The notes beneath the pieces were generated by a model. It saw only the letters and a program-made list of their open reading frames with translations, did no database searches and was not told the origin of the DNA. A DNA stretch of 64,000 nucleotides, from positions 50,911,466-50,975,465 of the forward strand of contig OZ020611.1 of NCBI GenBank assembly GCA_963971575.1, in the 5' to 3' direction. The translations under genes were made by a program, and so were the position numbers. How positions within the stretch are numbered: the first letter of the stretch is position 1; the number at the start of each line of letters is the position of its first letter. This document shows positions 22,375 through 32,850 of the stretch, one piece after another. Source of the DNA: Liopterus haemorrhoidalis. Taxonomy: Eukaryota; Arthropoda; Insecta; Coleoptera; Dytiscidae.

Positions 22375-22588
22375 TGTTGGAGCAGATCATATCTCGCAAT
22401 CAACATTCCTAGGTAACCAATAAGTTACCGTTGTTATTGTTATGTAGAACAATTGAAATGACAGTTAAATAGTGTAAAATATAATTGTGTATCTGTATTA
22501 TGTTTTGTGTTGTATATTTATTTGGAATCATCAATATATGTGTTAATTAAATCATATATACTTCCTTATTTCCACGTATGTTACAATA
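22375..22588 (+). repeat. copia-1 3' LTR
   Basis: 214 bp, identical to the 5' LTR except at the last bases (TTACAATA against TTATAAATA). Followed by the TSD AGAAT. Confidence 0.92.
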
Positions 22589-22681
22589 AGAATCTTGTTT
22601 TATTTTAATAATTAATTCCTGCTTATATTGATTTTTATTCGATATCAGTTTGCCAACGTTGTTGGCAACGGGGTCTGCTAG

Positions 22682-24500
22682 TAAAAGTATATTTTTTATA
22701 CACAATGGTCCAGAGCACATTTTTTGGCAAAAAACAGTATTAAAATAAAAAATAAAATAAATAACTAATTCTCTTTCCTTAATTTACGTCACAAAATACA
22801 TTTTAAAATAATACAATTTTTTTTTTTTTCAACAAAAATGTAAATAACTTATTCTCTTTCCTTAATCTACGTCTTAGGATATTTCATTTGATACCACAAA
22901 ATACATTTTAAAATAATACCATTTTTTTTTTTTTTCAACAAAACATGCAAAGTTTTCGAATAACTGTATCAGATCGAGAATAACTTCTAACATAATCTTT
23001 GACACTACAGAACTATTAAGCAAATTTAAATGTAACTTTAAACAGTTAAAAATTAATCAAGTAAAATTGGAGACAAACATTTAAATAAACAACCTCAAAA
23101 AAATGAAACAACTTACAAATAAGCTAAATATTATGGGGTATCAGATCAATTCTGTAAAAAATTACTGTGCAGTAACGTTACAACAAAATAAGATATTATA
23201 AAAAGTATAATGACTTTCATTCATGATAGTAACTGACCTTGCTCATAGTGACAAATTTAGTTACTAAAATAATAGTAACTGAGTTACAGAATTGGTCTGT
23301 ATGTGACCACCGTTTTCACCAATACAGATTCTGTTTTTTCTGTTAATTGATCTAAATAAATAAACACGAATTCGTTAAACTTGCTAAATTGTAAAAAATT
23401 ACAGTAATATACAGTTTTTGTTTTTATTGCTTGATTATATCCAGTGTACCCCAAATTTCTGTCTTTCTATTCCACGGATTGCTCTAATGACTTTTTTTTT
23501 AATCACAGGTTAAAATGAATCTGCATATTTACACTACATTTATTATTTCATATATCCTTGAACATTTGTGGTGTTTCTCTCACGAGTCGACCATGTGCTA
23601 GGACTAAATAGATCCTAGTTTAAAGAGCTCCTGTGTGGTACGTGAGTCCGTGGCCAATGGTCTCTGGAATGAATGCCTCGGACCTCACAATTAATGGCCT
23701 GTTTTCTTTGCTGGAATTGTTCGGCTTCGATTTGATGAGATCATTAATTTTTACAACTTTATCGCGCTACTTTTCTAATTTATCTTAAATGTTTTATGGC
23801 CTTTCCAAGAATAGAAGAAAAATATAAAAGATTTAGGGGCTTAAGGTTATTTGAAAAATTGTTAAATTCAGTTGGGAAAGCGAGATAGTGAAAAATAATA
23901 TAAGAAGGAAGGGATATACATATATACAACAATGTGTATTTCAAAATTGATGTAAAGCATGATTTTCAAACATTTCAGCATTTCGTAGAAATTTAGTAAA
24001 GCAGAAGGTCAATAGAGGACTCGAACAACGTAGGCTAAACCTTAAGAGATATATCGATATAATGTAGACAAAAATTGTAGATCGTAACTAGAACTAAAAA
24101 ACTTGGGCAATATATATTTCAGTAGATTATGGATAGTGTCGCTGCCTGTCTATTGATGCGTTGATGAACCTTGATATCATTGTATTATTGAATTTTTGTT
24201 AATATTGGACAGTAGTCTAGTTTATTTAGTCTTGTTTTGAATTGTAAAATTTAATTAATAGTCACTATCTTTGATCATTATATTACAAATATTTAACTGT
24301 AATTTAATTCCTGTTTTCCTATTTTCTGTATTCTTCAAGTACATATTATTGTCAATGAATTTCTGCAATTTCACCATCCTTGTAGATGATTGATGTACAG
24401 TCTGTTATAGTTACGTTTAACTAACATAGGTAAATTTGTTTAACATAGTGTAAATTTCTTTATGATTGTATAAGATTGTTTTTCTATTATGATGTTATTG
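22682..24500. other. No gene seen; local duplication at 22761-22937
   Basis: AT-rich, many T runs. A block with TTCTCTTTCCTTAAT followed by CACAAAATACATTTTAAAA appears twice, near 22768 and near 22855, the second with a short insertion. No reading frame with a known pattern was found. Confidence 0.6.
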
Positions 24501-24509
24501 TTATAGCAC

Positions 24510-24541
24510 CTGAAGAAGCCAACAATGTTGTTGGCGAAACG
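24510..24541 (+). ncRNA. Hammerhead-ribozyme-like motif (Penelope-type)
   Basis: CTGAAGA is followed by a perfect 8-bp stem (GCCAACAA / TTGTTGGC, 24518-24535) and then GAAAC. This is the order of conserved box 1, stem II and box 2 in hammerhead ribozymes; box 1 is normally CUGANGA. Penelope-like elements carry such motifs in their terminal repeats. Stems I and III were not established, so catalytic activity is unproven. Confidence 0.4.
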
Positions 24542-24699
24542 TTGTGTTGTTTAAATAAACGCTTCTTGTCCAAAAAGCTGAATGAAATTATTTCCTATTT
24601 CTACCTATATATTTCATTGATGTGTCAAAATATGAGCCTAAATTTAAACTGCAATCTAATATGTTACATGCGCAATATAAAACTAACAAATGTGTAGCT

Positions 24700-25920
24700 A
24701 GTGTAAAAACTAGACAAAAATTTAAATGATAAATTCGTTAAAATAAAAGCAAGTCTATAGCTGCAAACGTTAAACCGTTTGTACCTGCTATTTGACCGGT
24801 AACCAAGGGCACGACGTGAATTTAATTCCTGCTTACGTCAAATAATTTGTCTAAAAATATTTATACAAATTACGGGTTCTGCATAGCCGTTCGCAACCGG
24901 CTATAAACTGAAGGTGTCTTTCTGTGTACGCTAAAAAATGGCCATAATACTGACCATATTACTCCTGAATGTGCATAGATTGAAAACAAGGTCATGAAAC
25001 CTGGAAACAGGAGTCCTAGTCTCACCTCGAGCTGTCGTACCAATGATGTAGATTAAAATTAAAATAAAATAAGAAAAACTTTATATAATAATAATAATAA
25101 TAATAATTTATTTTCAATAATACATACAAATAATACAATAAATAATACACTAAATTAATGTACAGTTTTATTTTGTTTTGTTACAATAATAAAAATAAAG
25201 AAGTAACACCACAATGAATCTCGTTCAGTGCGTGGCGATAGTTTTTAATATAAATAGTACAAAAATGTAGTGAACTGTATATATACAAGTAATATGATTA
25301 ATAGAATGAATAAATATTAATATAATGAATAAACATTAATACTTAATTTATTAAATTTGAATAATGTGGAAGAATTTTTTAAATATTATTTTAGGCTACG
25401 TCTCGAGTAATGCTACTAAATATGTCTGTAACAAGATATTTCTAAGAGTCTAAATTATGAATTAACATTTCTACTACATTCTTTTTCTCCTTTCTGTGGA
25501 GCAATTTTCAAATATCACCTTTTCTGTTAAGAACAAAAAGTCAGAAACAAATAAATTGCAAAGAGCAATAAATTCAGTAGCACGTATTTCTCTAAACACG
25601 TCCTTATCTAAATGTCGTTCTTCAGGCGGCCACTGCTGGAAAGTTGTAAAGTACTAAACATTCTAAATGCAGCGGTGGCAATGGAGCCGATCAGATTGAT
25701 ATCTCTCGAGTTTTTCAGCCGGACAAAGGCTCACAAAACAACTAGGATCGAGGGCGCCCTAACGCGTCGTTTAGCTCCAGAAAGCATAGCACACTACAAC
25801 TACACAATGACCACATAAAAATACATTCAATGCGTTAACTATACAACAGGGGTGGAGTACATAATAAATGTCAGAATTCTTGTACTTTTTGTTAGATATC
25901 CAAGTGTTATCAATGCACTT
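24700..25920. other. No gene seen; short (AAT)n tract at 25087-25108
   Basis: No recognisable coding sequence. The trinucleotide tract may be the tail of a minus-oriented LINE fragment, but I could not identify coding remnants beside it. An ATG frame at 25612-25818 has no similarity I recognise. Confidence 0.55.
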
Positions 25921-26212
25921 ACGATAGGTGTTTGATAAGTCAGTGACTTCGAAATGAAAGATTTTTTTACCAAAAACGGCCTATTTTTCAACATAGTCTC
26001 TTTTTAGCTTAATACATTTTGTCCAACGATATTTCCACTTTTTTAAGCCTTGCAAAAAGTACGATTTCTCGAACTCTGCAAAATAGGCGTGTGTTTCAGC
26101 GATGATCTCGTTTGATGAGATTCTTTTTCCAGCGAGCCACATCTTCATGTCTGGAAAGAGGAAGAAGTCGTAGAAGACCTGGATGAGAGGAATCTGGAGA
26201 AGAGGATGGATA

Positions 26213-26395
26213 TGTTAGATATCATTCGCTGGTAACTAAGAAAAAGATATCATGTATATTTTATCTTAGATACATTGATTGTATTTTGTTATTTAGAATC
26301 AGTTATAATAAATAAAGTAAAAAGTATAAACATTCTGTCATATTACGTTATTTTAAAGGTCGTATTATTCTACTGCGAATAAGGTATTATATTAA
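26213..26395 (+). repeat. copia-2 5' LTR
   Basis: 183 bp, starting TGTTAGATATC and ending ATATTAACA, so the ends are inverted (TGTTA/TAACA). GGTTATGGGCCCAG, complementary to the internal region of initiator tRNA-Met, follows at 26396-26409. No second full LTR exists for comparison, so the start rests on the terminal pattern and on the TSD. Confidence 0.75.
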
Positions 26396-26477
26396 CAGGT
26401 TATGGGCCCAGTACACTAGCTAGCAGTTGCTTAAAAGAAATAAAGTTAAAGTTTAAAGGCATCTTGGAATTCCAAAC

Positions 26478-28365
26478 ATGGAAAATTCTAAAGTATGTAT
26501 TCCTAAACTAAAAGGAGATAATTACCATGTTTGGAAATATAGAATGAAGATGTTCCTAATTAAGGAAGGTTTATGGGAAGTCATATATAAAGAGAAACCA
26601 AACCCAGTAACAGACGAATGGCAGAAAAAGGATTCTACAGCAAGAGCATGGATAGGATTAATGGTGGATGATAACCAGTTGAATTTCATCCGAAAGGCAG
26701 ATATAGCAAAGCAGTCGTGGAATTGTTTAAAGGACTATCATGAAAAATCTACATTAAGTAATAAGGTTATGTTAATGCGAAGAATTTGCAATTTAAAATT
26801 ATCCGATAAAGGTAATATGGAGGAACATGTATCGGAAATGACAACGTTTTTTGACAAGTTATATGCACTTGGAGATGAAATGTCAGATGATTGGATAATT
26901 GCTATGTTGTTAAGTAGTTTGCCTAAAAGTTATGATGTATTGATAATGGCATTAGAAACTAGACCGGAAAAAGATTTAAATTTGGATATAGTGAAATCAA
27001 AATTAATAGAGGAATATAAACGTCAAGGAGGAGAATGTTTTAATAACAAAAGTGATATTGCGTACAAGTTCACTAATAAAGAGAAATCTGAATGTTATTT
27101 TTGTCACAAAAAGGGTCATATGAAGAAAGATTGTTTCAAGTACAAAATCTGGAAAACAAAAAATGAGAAGAAAGAAAAAACTAAAATAGCCCGAGATGAA
27201 TGTTGTTTCATGTTAAAAAGCGCTGAAGACCTGAATAATAAATGGGTAATTGATTCTGGCGCTACAATTCATATGACAAATAATAAATTAAATTTTGTAG
27301 CATTTGACAGATCTGTCAAACAAACTGTCATAGTAGCTAATGGTCAAAATGAAGAAGTATTTGGAAAAGGTACGTGTCAGATTTCAATTTTAACTCCTAC
27401 AAATGAAATTAGAACTGTTAAGATAGATAATGTTTTGTATATTCCTAAAATTGATTGTAATCTTCTTTCCGTAAAGTGTCTAATTGACAAGGGCTTTCAA
27501 GTAAATTTTAAGAAATGCAAATGTGAAATTAAAAGAAATGGCATAACAATAGCAATAGCAGATCTAATACATAACTTATATGTTTTAAGACAAAATCAAG
27601 AAAAAGCATTACAGACAACAGCACATACATATTCTGTCACCATCAATGGCATAAGATATTTGGTCATAGAAATGTTACCGATATTCAATTTATGGTTAAA
27701 AGAGAATTATTGGAAGGAATGGCAGTTAATGATTGTGAAGTAAAGGAACATTGTTAAACGTGTTTTCATTCCCAAAAAGATCAACAAGTGAAACTGAAAT
27801 GGTATTGGACTTAATCCACACAGATGTATGCGGGCCTATGGAAACATTGACACCTGGGCACATGAGGTATTTCTTAATATTCATAGATGATTTCTCCAGG
27901 TATACAGTTATATATTTACTTAAAGAAAAATCTGAAGTTCATTCAAAGTTAATTGAGTATATTAATTTTGTAAAAACTAAGTTTTCCAGAACACCCAAAG
28001 TACTAAGATCTGATCGCGGTGGAGAATATACAGGTCATCAAGTTCAAAAATTTTTAAAACAGGAAGGTATAAAATTTCAGTGTACAGTCGCATATTCACC
28101 TATGCAAAATGGAGTGTCAGAAAGAAAAAATAGGTCATTAGTTGAGATGGCCAGATGTATGCTGTTGGATGCCAAATTTGATAAAAGGTACTGGGGAGAG
28201 GCTGTTGTCACTGCGTGCTACATACAGAATAGAGTACCAGTTAAACATTCCGCTGTTACAGCTTATGAACTGTGGGAAGGTAAGAAACCTAAAGCTGATC
28301 ATTTACACATATTTGGTACAAAAGTTTTTGTACATATACCAAAAGAAATACGACAAAAATGGGAT
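26478..28365 (+). pseudogene. copia-2 gag, protease and integrase (broken, truncated)
   Basis: ATG at 26478 opens a 421-codon frame: gag, CCHC knuckle CYFCHKKGHMKKDC near codon 206, and protease IDSGAT near 259. Near 27640 the frame shifts: the integrase zinc site (HQWHKIFGHR) is readable in another frame, which meets a stop near 27755. A further frame from 27751 to 28365 carries the integrase core with HTDVCGP, RSDRGGEY and SERKN, the three acidic residues of the DDE site. Part of the region between the zinc site and the core seems deleted. The protein stops being copia-like at KEIRQKWD, where the large deletion begins. Confidence 0.88.
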
Positions 28366-28540
28366 TATTATATTAACAGGATATGGGAGCAATTCGTAGC
28401 GCAATTCGATCAATTTGACCATTGCAATTGCGGACGAGTGAGCTGATGCATTGCCATGGTGGAACAGAAGTTTTTTCTTCGCGGCATGATATTGTGATCG
28501 TTTCCTTTTTTCAGATAGTCGATCAAGAACCATGAACCAA

Positions 28541-28634
28541 CAAGAGTAAGGATGCCAAAGTGTTTAAATCAAAATGGAAGGGGTTTTGAACACTTTTAAA
28601 TAAAAATACTTTACTTTCAAGTCGTTATATAGAA
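28541..28634. other. Short spacer, target of a hAT element
   Basis: No coding sequence. The last eight bases ATATAGAA are the left target-site duplication of the hAT element. Confidence 0.6.
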
Positions 28635-28954
28635 CAGTGTTTATCAACCAAAAACGTATTAAATTATTTAATACGTTTAATTTAATTAAACCAGAAAATT
28701 ATATTATTTGCTAACGCGGACCACTAATAATAATTTTGGGTTCATTTTTTGGAAGAAAACAGATATATTTAATGTGCTACTAAATACATTTATTTTATTT
28801 GTAAAAAATCACAGAGAATTTACAGAAAATAAACAAAATATAAATTATTTACATAAAAAAATGTGCATATAAAACAACAAAAACCGCAAAAAACACATAC
28901 AAAAATTTCGCGGACCATTAAAATTTTTCTGCGGACCACCTTTGAGTAACACTG
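28635..28954. mobile_element. hAT-type miniature element 1
   Basis: 320 bp. The ends read CAGTGTTTATCAACC and, on the other strand, CAGTGTTACTCAAAG, imperfect inverted repeats of hAT type. Exact 8-bp TSDs ATATAGAA lie at 28627-28634 and 28955-28962. Subterminal repeats of GCGGACCA, typical transposase binding sites, occur near both ends. No coding capacity. Confidence 0.9.
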
Positions 28955-28983
28955 ATATAGAATTCAATTTTTCGTAAACCACA

Positions 28984-29118
28984 ATAGTATATTATTATAC
29001 AAGTTTTATAAGACGATGTATTGTCGCACGAGTTTGGAGTACGACGAGCGAAACGAGGAGTGCTCCAAAGTAACAAGTGTGACAATACGCCATATAAAAT
29101 GGGCATAATATATTATTT
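28984..29118. repeat. Foldback repeat
   Basis: A ~135-bp imperfect inverted repeat: outer AT-rich arms (AATAGTATATTATTAT against ATAATATATTATTTT on return), then GTATTGTCGCAC pairing with GTGTGACAATAC (29018-29088), then TTTGGAG with CTCCAAA. The centre contains CGACGAGCGAAACGAGGAG. This could be a miniature transposon or a dispersed hairpin repeat. Confidence 0.65.
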
Positions 29119-29889
29119 TTTATACTTTGCATCACATTCTTTATAGAATTTTTAAAATTTCATTTATGATAAATATCGGAATACAATCTAGGGATTATTG
29201 TGAAATGCGTTCACAATAACAATGTATAATAAAACAATTTCTGTGATACCACAACACAACAGTAATTTGACAGATGTAAAACAACAAACTTTCTTTTTGA
29301 TTTTTCTTAATAATAAGAATAAAATAATTATCAGACATGGAAATACTTACAAAATGTAATAAATAAACATTTTAAAATATTTGAGGTTATAATGACACAC
29401 TGTAGACGAGCAGTACTGACAATCTCTCAAAATAAAAAGTCGTCAAAAAAAGTTTAACAATAGCTTCTATTGTTACACTGTTTTCAGTGTAGCAATGATA
29501 TTATTGTGAACGCAAAGTAAAAAGAGATATTTAAAAAATATTCAAGTAAAAGTTGTGGATTAAGATCACGGATAATTAAAAAAAAAACCTTTATGCAAGA
29601 AGAAAATAATATACCTACAACTAGCCACCGAAATTAATGAAATTAAAAAGAGATACCTGAAGAAATCCAAACTTTTACTATGAAAAATAATTTTATAAAA
29701 TTATTGTATATGTTAGATTGTATTTTCATTGTAAATATTTTATGAATTTATATAACTAATGGCCAATAAAACAATATAATTTAAAAAAAAAAGTAAAATT
29801 TATTTGTTTTCGAGAGCTCTATCCAAATATACCCAACTAGACATTTGTTACCATATAAAAAATAGAAATTGTCCTTTAAATTCTGTTAA
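29119..29889. other. No gene seen
   Basis: AT-rich, no coding pattern, no clear repeat structure. Confidence 0.6.
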
Positions 29890-30236
29890 ATGTTCACGCA
29901 ATAGTGAATGTATGCTGGTCCCACTAATGCCCAAGGATACCTCAATCTCACGATAAGTCACGTGACGATCTTGCGGTATCAATTCACGCACAGCATCAAA
30001 GTTTTCCGGAACAACAACAGATTTTGGACGACCTTCACGAAATTCGTCCTTAAGCGAACTACAACCACGATTGAAGTCGGCAAACCATCGATAAATAGTA
30101 GTCTTTGATGGTGCTCATCCTCAAAAGTCGAATTAAGTTCATCGATGCACTGTTGCTGGGTTAATTCATGTCGAAAGTTGTAAAAAATAATCGGTCGAAA
30201 ATCTTCACGTTTTAATTCAATGCGAGTACGAATATA
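29890..30236 (-). pseudogene. mariner-B transposase N-terminus
   Basis: Minus-strand remnant of the DNA-binding N-terminal part of a mariner transposase: LKREDFRPIIF, HELTQQQCIDELNSTF, then frame-broken pieces that correspond to the linker and second helix-turn-helix. The family is that of the copies at 53856 and 63647. It is cut off at its 5' side where the gypsy-like fragment begins at about 30243, and lacks the catalytic domain. Confidence 0.75.
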
Positions 30237-30242
30237 AATTTA

Positions 30243-31229
30243 CACAGTCTGGTTCAAGAATGTATCCGTTTACAAAATTTGAAGCATGATACATGCATGG
30301 TTGAACAAAATTTAAAGCAAGTTAATAGTGTGAAGAAGGAAAGTAAAGAAGACGTTGAAAGTAAAAAGTCTGATGATTCTTCAAACAAGAATTCTTCACA
30401 CAATTCCAAAAACAAATATTCTATTACCAAGGCCAAACACACACCACCATCACCGTGTTGGCTTTGTAGTGCCATGCATTTCGTCCGTGATTGTAATGTC
30501 AAAAAGCACAAATGTTCCAAATGCAAGAAAATTGGTCATAAAGATGGATACTGTTATTCAACAAACCCCTTCAAAAATAACAAAACTATTAGGGAAGCTT
30601 TACAAACGTTTCTTATTACATATCGTTCGACTCCAAACCCAACATTGAATAATGTCTCCCCCGCAGAGGTATTTCTGGGAAGAAAATTAAGAACCACTCT
30701 AGATTTATTACGACCAGATCAAAATAAAGAAGGCAACAGGAAATCGAACATGGAAGATCAATACAATAAGAAACATGGCGTGAGGAAACGCTTTTAGTCA
30801 ATACATGATAAAGTCTATGCTAGAGATTTCTATAAAAATGTATGGCGTGAAGGAATAATAACAAGTCGGCGCGGTCACGTCATGTACGACGTTTCTGTTG
30901 GCAACAAATCATGGATTCGTCATGCAAATCAAATACGAAGTCGTTTTGATAATGACAAAGTCAAAACGACTACAAATAATTCGTTAACACTTTTAGAAAT
31001 ATTTGAAATTCCATATTCTTCCACAGAAACAGAAAATAGGTATTATATGAATGTTCAAGACGTTCAGCCAGAACACGAACAAGATGTTCAGTCAGAACAA
31101 GATATTCAACCCGAACAAGAGCAAGGTGTTCCCCAACTATTACGAAGTAACAGACCCTCCATGCCACCTACACGACTTATTTACAGCTCAAAAGGGGAGG
31201 TGTTGGAGAGAAGGTCTCTACTAACCTAA
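30243..31229 (+). pseudogene. Gypsy-like gag zinc knuckles joined to integrase C-terminus
   Basis: One frame throughout, interrupted by TAG at 30795-30797. The first ~110 codons are the end of gag with two cysteine knuckles (CWLCSAMHFVRDC and CSKCKKIGHKDGYC, near 30459-30555). Within a few codons the sequence becomes the end of integrase: REALQTFLITYRSTPNP and SPAEVFLGRKLRT, near 30590-30700. After the stop the same frame continues with the integrase tail (DKVYARDFY, RGHVMYDV), then an acidic Gln/Glu-rich stretch. The frame runs past the polypurine tract into the LTR. The in-frame join suggests a template-switch or recombination deletion. I infer no function. Confidence 0.8.
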
Positions 31230-31365
31230 TATCCATGGCAATGTTGGTCACCAGGGATATAAAAAATAATAAATGAGTTTGACAGTTATTTACTTGTATT
31301 TTGAGATTGTTTTAATATATTGGATATACAAGTTGTGTTATATTTATTATACATACATTATAACA
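31201..31365 (+). repeat. Gypsy-like 3' LTR
   Basis: About 165 bp from TGTTGGAGAGAAGG directly after the polypurine tract to ...TACATTATAACA. TG and CA ends are present. No partner LTR exists in the window, so the right border is by pattern only. Confidence 0.65.
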
Positions 31366-32034
31366 CTTTACGATAGAAGCGTCAGTTGCCAGATGGCAGC
31401 TCTAGTTTAGCAATCCCAAAATATAAAATATCTATATTTTGAAATTATGTTTTTCTTCTTAATTCCTGTAAAAAAATTGTTAAACTGGTTTTCGTAGATC
31501 CTGGCATTAATGGATGGCATCAATTTTGACTGACATTTAGTTGAATTATTAATTTATATAACACACATTATTCGTATGCAACGTGTTCCACGAGTTCTTT
31601 TAGAATCCACGTTATTAATAAATAAACTATCAAGAACAGACAAATTCTATTCGAAATCTTCCATTTAACATTGGTAAAATGTTACATTGACTGTAAGAGA
31701 CATGCCGTAAATACTTGAAAAGGTCAACCACCCATCAGGGGGTTGTGTCTCGATTCTTCTGAATGTCACTCAATACCTAATTACAATACGGGTTGCCTTT
31801 TAAATTTATATAGGAAAATGTACGGGTAACGAGTATATTCGATGCACCAGACAACCTTCAAAAACAGATACATAATTACAGTACCTTTAGTCGTACGGGT
31901 CTGCGTCTGACGCGGCTACAATCGCTGCTACTAAAATAAGTTGCATAACTGTTGCCATACACGCGTGGATGTTTGTTATTCGTTGTTTTAATTAATAATT
32001 TTGTTTCAACGGGGAAGTAATGTTTAACTTTTTA
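31366..32034. other. No gene seen
   Basis: No coding pattern or repeat that I recognise. Confidence 0.6.
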
Positions 32035-32850
32035 GGATTTTGTAGGTATGACCACCAACAAAACCTTCATAACATCACTCATGTGTCTGTCTGTCTGTCT
32101 ATATGGTAGATTGTAGCCAAAGAGCTTATCATCGAAAGTTGAAATTTGACATACTTATACAAATCTTTGACCCACATATGGGAAAAATACTGAGATTATT
32201 ATTATTATTATTATTTTATTTATTTTACATCGGCCTATTTCTTCAACGAGGCTAATCGCCGGTGCCAGGAAGCGAGCTTCTATACCTGGATAAGGGGTGA
32301 ATGATTGTGCAAATGGGAGTAATGTAAATTAATCTCGCCCGCATATTATCAGCAACCGCACAATTAAGACTGTTTTCACTAGTCCGAACTGCACGAGTTA
32401 ACGAGCTCGGCCACTGCGTTAGCGAAAAATACTGAGAGTTTGAAAAAACACATCCCGAATATAAACAAATATGTATTTAATGAAAAACTAAATATTTTGA
32501 GTGACATATTTTATGAAACCTCTTAATTCCTGGATCAACAAGCAATTTTACATTTGAAACATATTTTTTTTTTATGAGATTTTCATCAAAAATATGTCAA
32601 AAACTTTTGTTCCGAACCTTATCTCTCAGAGGGGTTCATCTAAAAATCTGAAAAAATACTCCAATTCATCCCCATTTTTCCAAATCAGAAAAGTTGTTTT
32701 TAAAAATTCGTTTATTTTAACATGATTTTAGCCATAAATGTTTTAAAAATTTTTGTCCTGCACCCGTTTAAACAAAATTAAAAAATTATTGGTAATATAC
32801 ATTGATTTCAGCCAGAAACGTACGACAGGAATTTTTTATCAGTTTGCGTT
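32035..32850 (+). repeat. Dispersed repeat B, copy 2 (interrupted by SINE-2)
   Basis: Starts GGATTTTGTAGGTATGACC, has a short (TGTC) run at about 32086-32100, and continues with blocks that match the copy at 15366-15975 in inverse orientation. The SINE at 32195-32423 lies inside it. No coding sequence. Confidence 0.7.
32195..32423 (-). mobile_element. SINE-2, copy 1
   Basis: 229 bp, flanked by exact 13-bp TSDs GAAAAATACTGAG (32182-32194 and 32424-32436). On the minus strand it starts with a tRNA-like head (GCAGTGGCCGAGCTCG as A-box region) and ends in an (AAT)n tail, visible as ATTATT repeats at the left. The B box is degraded here but is nearer consensus in the copy at 42012-42262. Confidence 0.9.

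Larger units (their letters stand above)
17783..22588 (+). mobile_element. copia-1: full-length Ty1/copia retrotransposon
   Basis: Complete layout: TSD AGAAT (17778-17782), 5' LTR, primer binding site, gag-pol, polypurine tract, 3' LTR, TSD AGAAT (22589-22593). The two LTRs are identical along their length except in the last few bases, so the insertion is recent. The coding region is nevertheless interrupted by three stop codons and no frameshift. A SINE has inserted at the polypurine tract/3' LTR junction. It lies within the presumed Helitron, in the last partial unit of the 120-bp array. Confidence 0.95.
16845..22681 (+). mobile_element. Probable non-autonomous Helitron, interrupted by copia-1
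   Basis: The 3' end has the Helitron signature: an 8-bp stem hairpin (TTGCCAAC, loop GTT, GTTGGCAA at 22650-22668) followed nine bases later by CTAG at 22678-22681 and then T. The proposed 5' end near 16845 reads TTATATATATAAAAGCCC, like many insect Helitron starts except that TT replaces the usual TC, so that border is tentative. Without the copia element the unit would be about 1 kb, mostly a ~120-bp tandem array. No Rep/helicase gene is present, so it would need a helper. Confidence 0.6.
26213..28378 (+). mobile_element. copia-2: internally deleted Ty1/copia element
   Basis: Left to right: TSD GGATA, 5' LTR (26213-26395), primer binding site, gag, protease, integrase, then an abrupt join at about 28365 to the last dozen bases of a 3' LTR (TATTATATTAACA). 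The second GGATA follows. Reverse transcriptase, RNase H and nearly all of the 3' LTR are missing. Because both TSDs remain, the loss happened inside the element, either during reverse transcription or after insertion. The insertion site is within the mariner-A transposase. Confidence 0.85.
25925..28540 (-). mobile_element. mariner-A, minus strand, split by copia-2
   Basis: A mariner transposase remnant lies in two pieces around copia-2. The right piece (28533 down to 28379) encodes LFHHGNASAH and ELLPYP. The left piece (26212 down to a stop at 25981-25983) encodes FLFPDMKMW, YFAEFEKSYF and KRDYVEK. The pieces meet exactly at the TSD GGATA (26208-26212 and 28379-28383). The outer 3' end is probably TA at 25925, where GGTGTTTGATAAGTC looks like a mariner terminal repeat. 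The N-terminal half is missing beyond 28540. The second catalytic Asp expected in HHDN is Gly here, and at least one frameshift follows LPYP, so it is dead. Confidence 0.85.
30243..31365 (+). mobile_element. Ty3/gypsy-like element, 5'-truncated and internally deleted
   Basis: Coding sequence, polypurine tract (AAAAGGGGAGG, 31190-31200) and one LTR at the right. No left LTR is present; the left side abuts mariner-B. Protease, reverse transcriptase and RNase H are missing between the gag zinc knuckles and the end of integrase, so this is a deletion derivative. Confidence 0.8.

Noticed and set aside
22594..24500. Hidden host gene between the transposons
   Set aside because: I looked for splice-flanked coding blocks here and in the other long empty stretches and saw none; a gene finder with protein evidence would be needed to exclude short exons.
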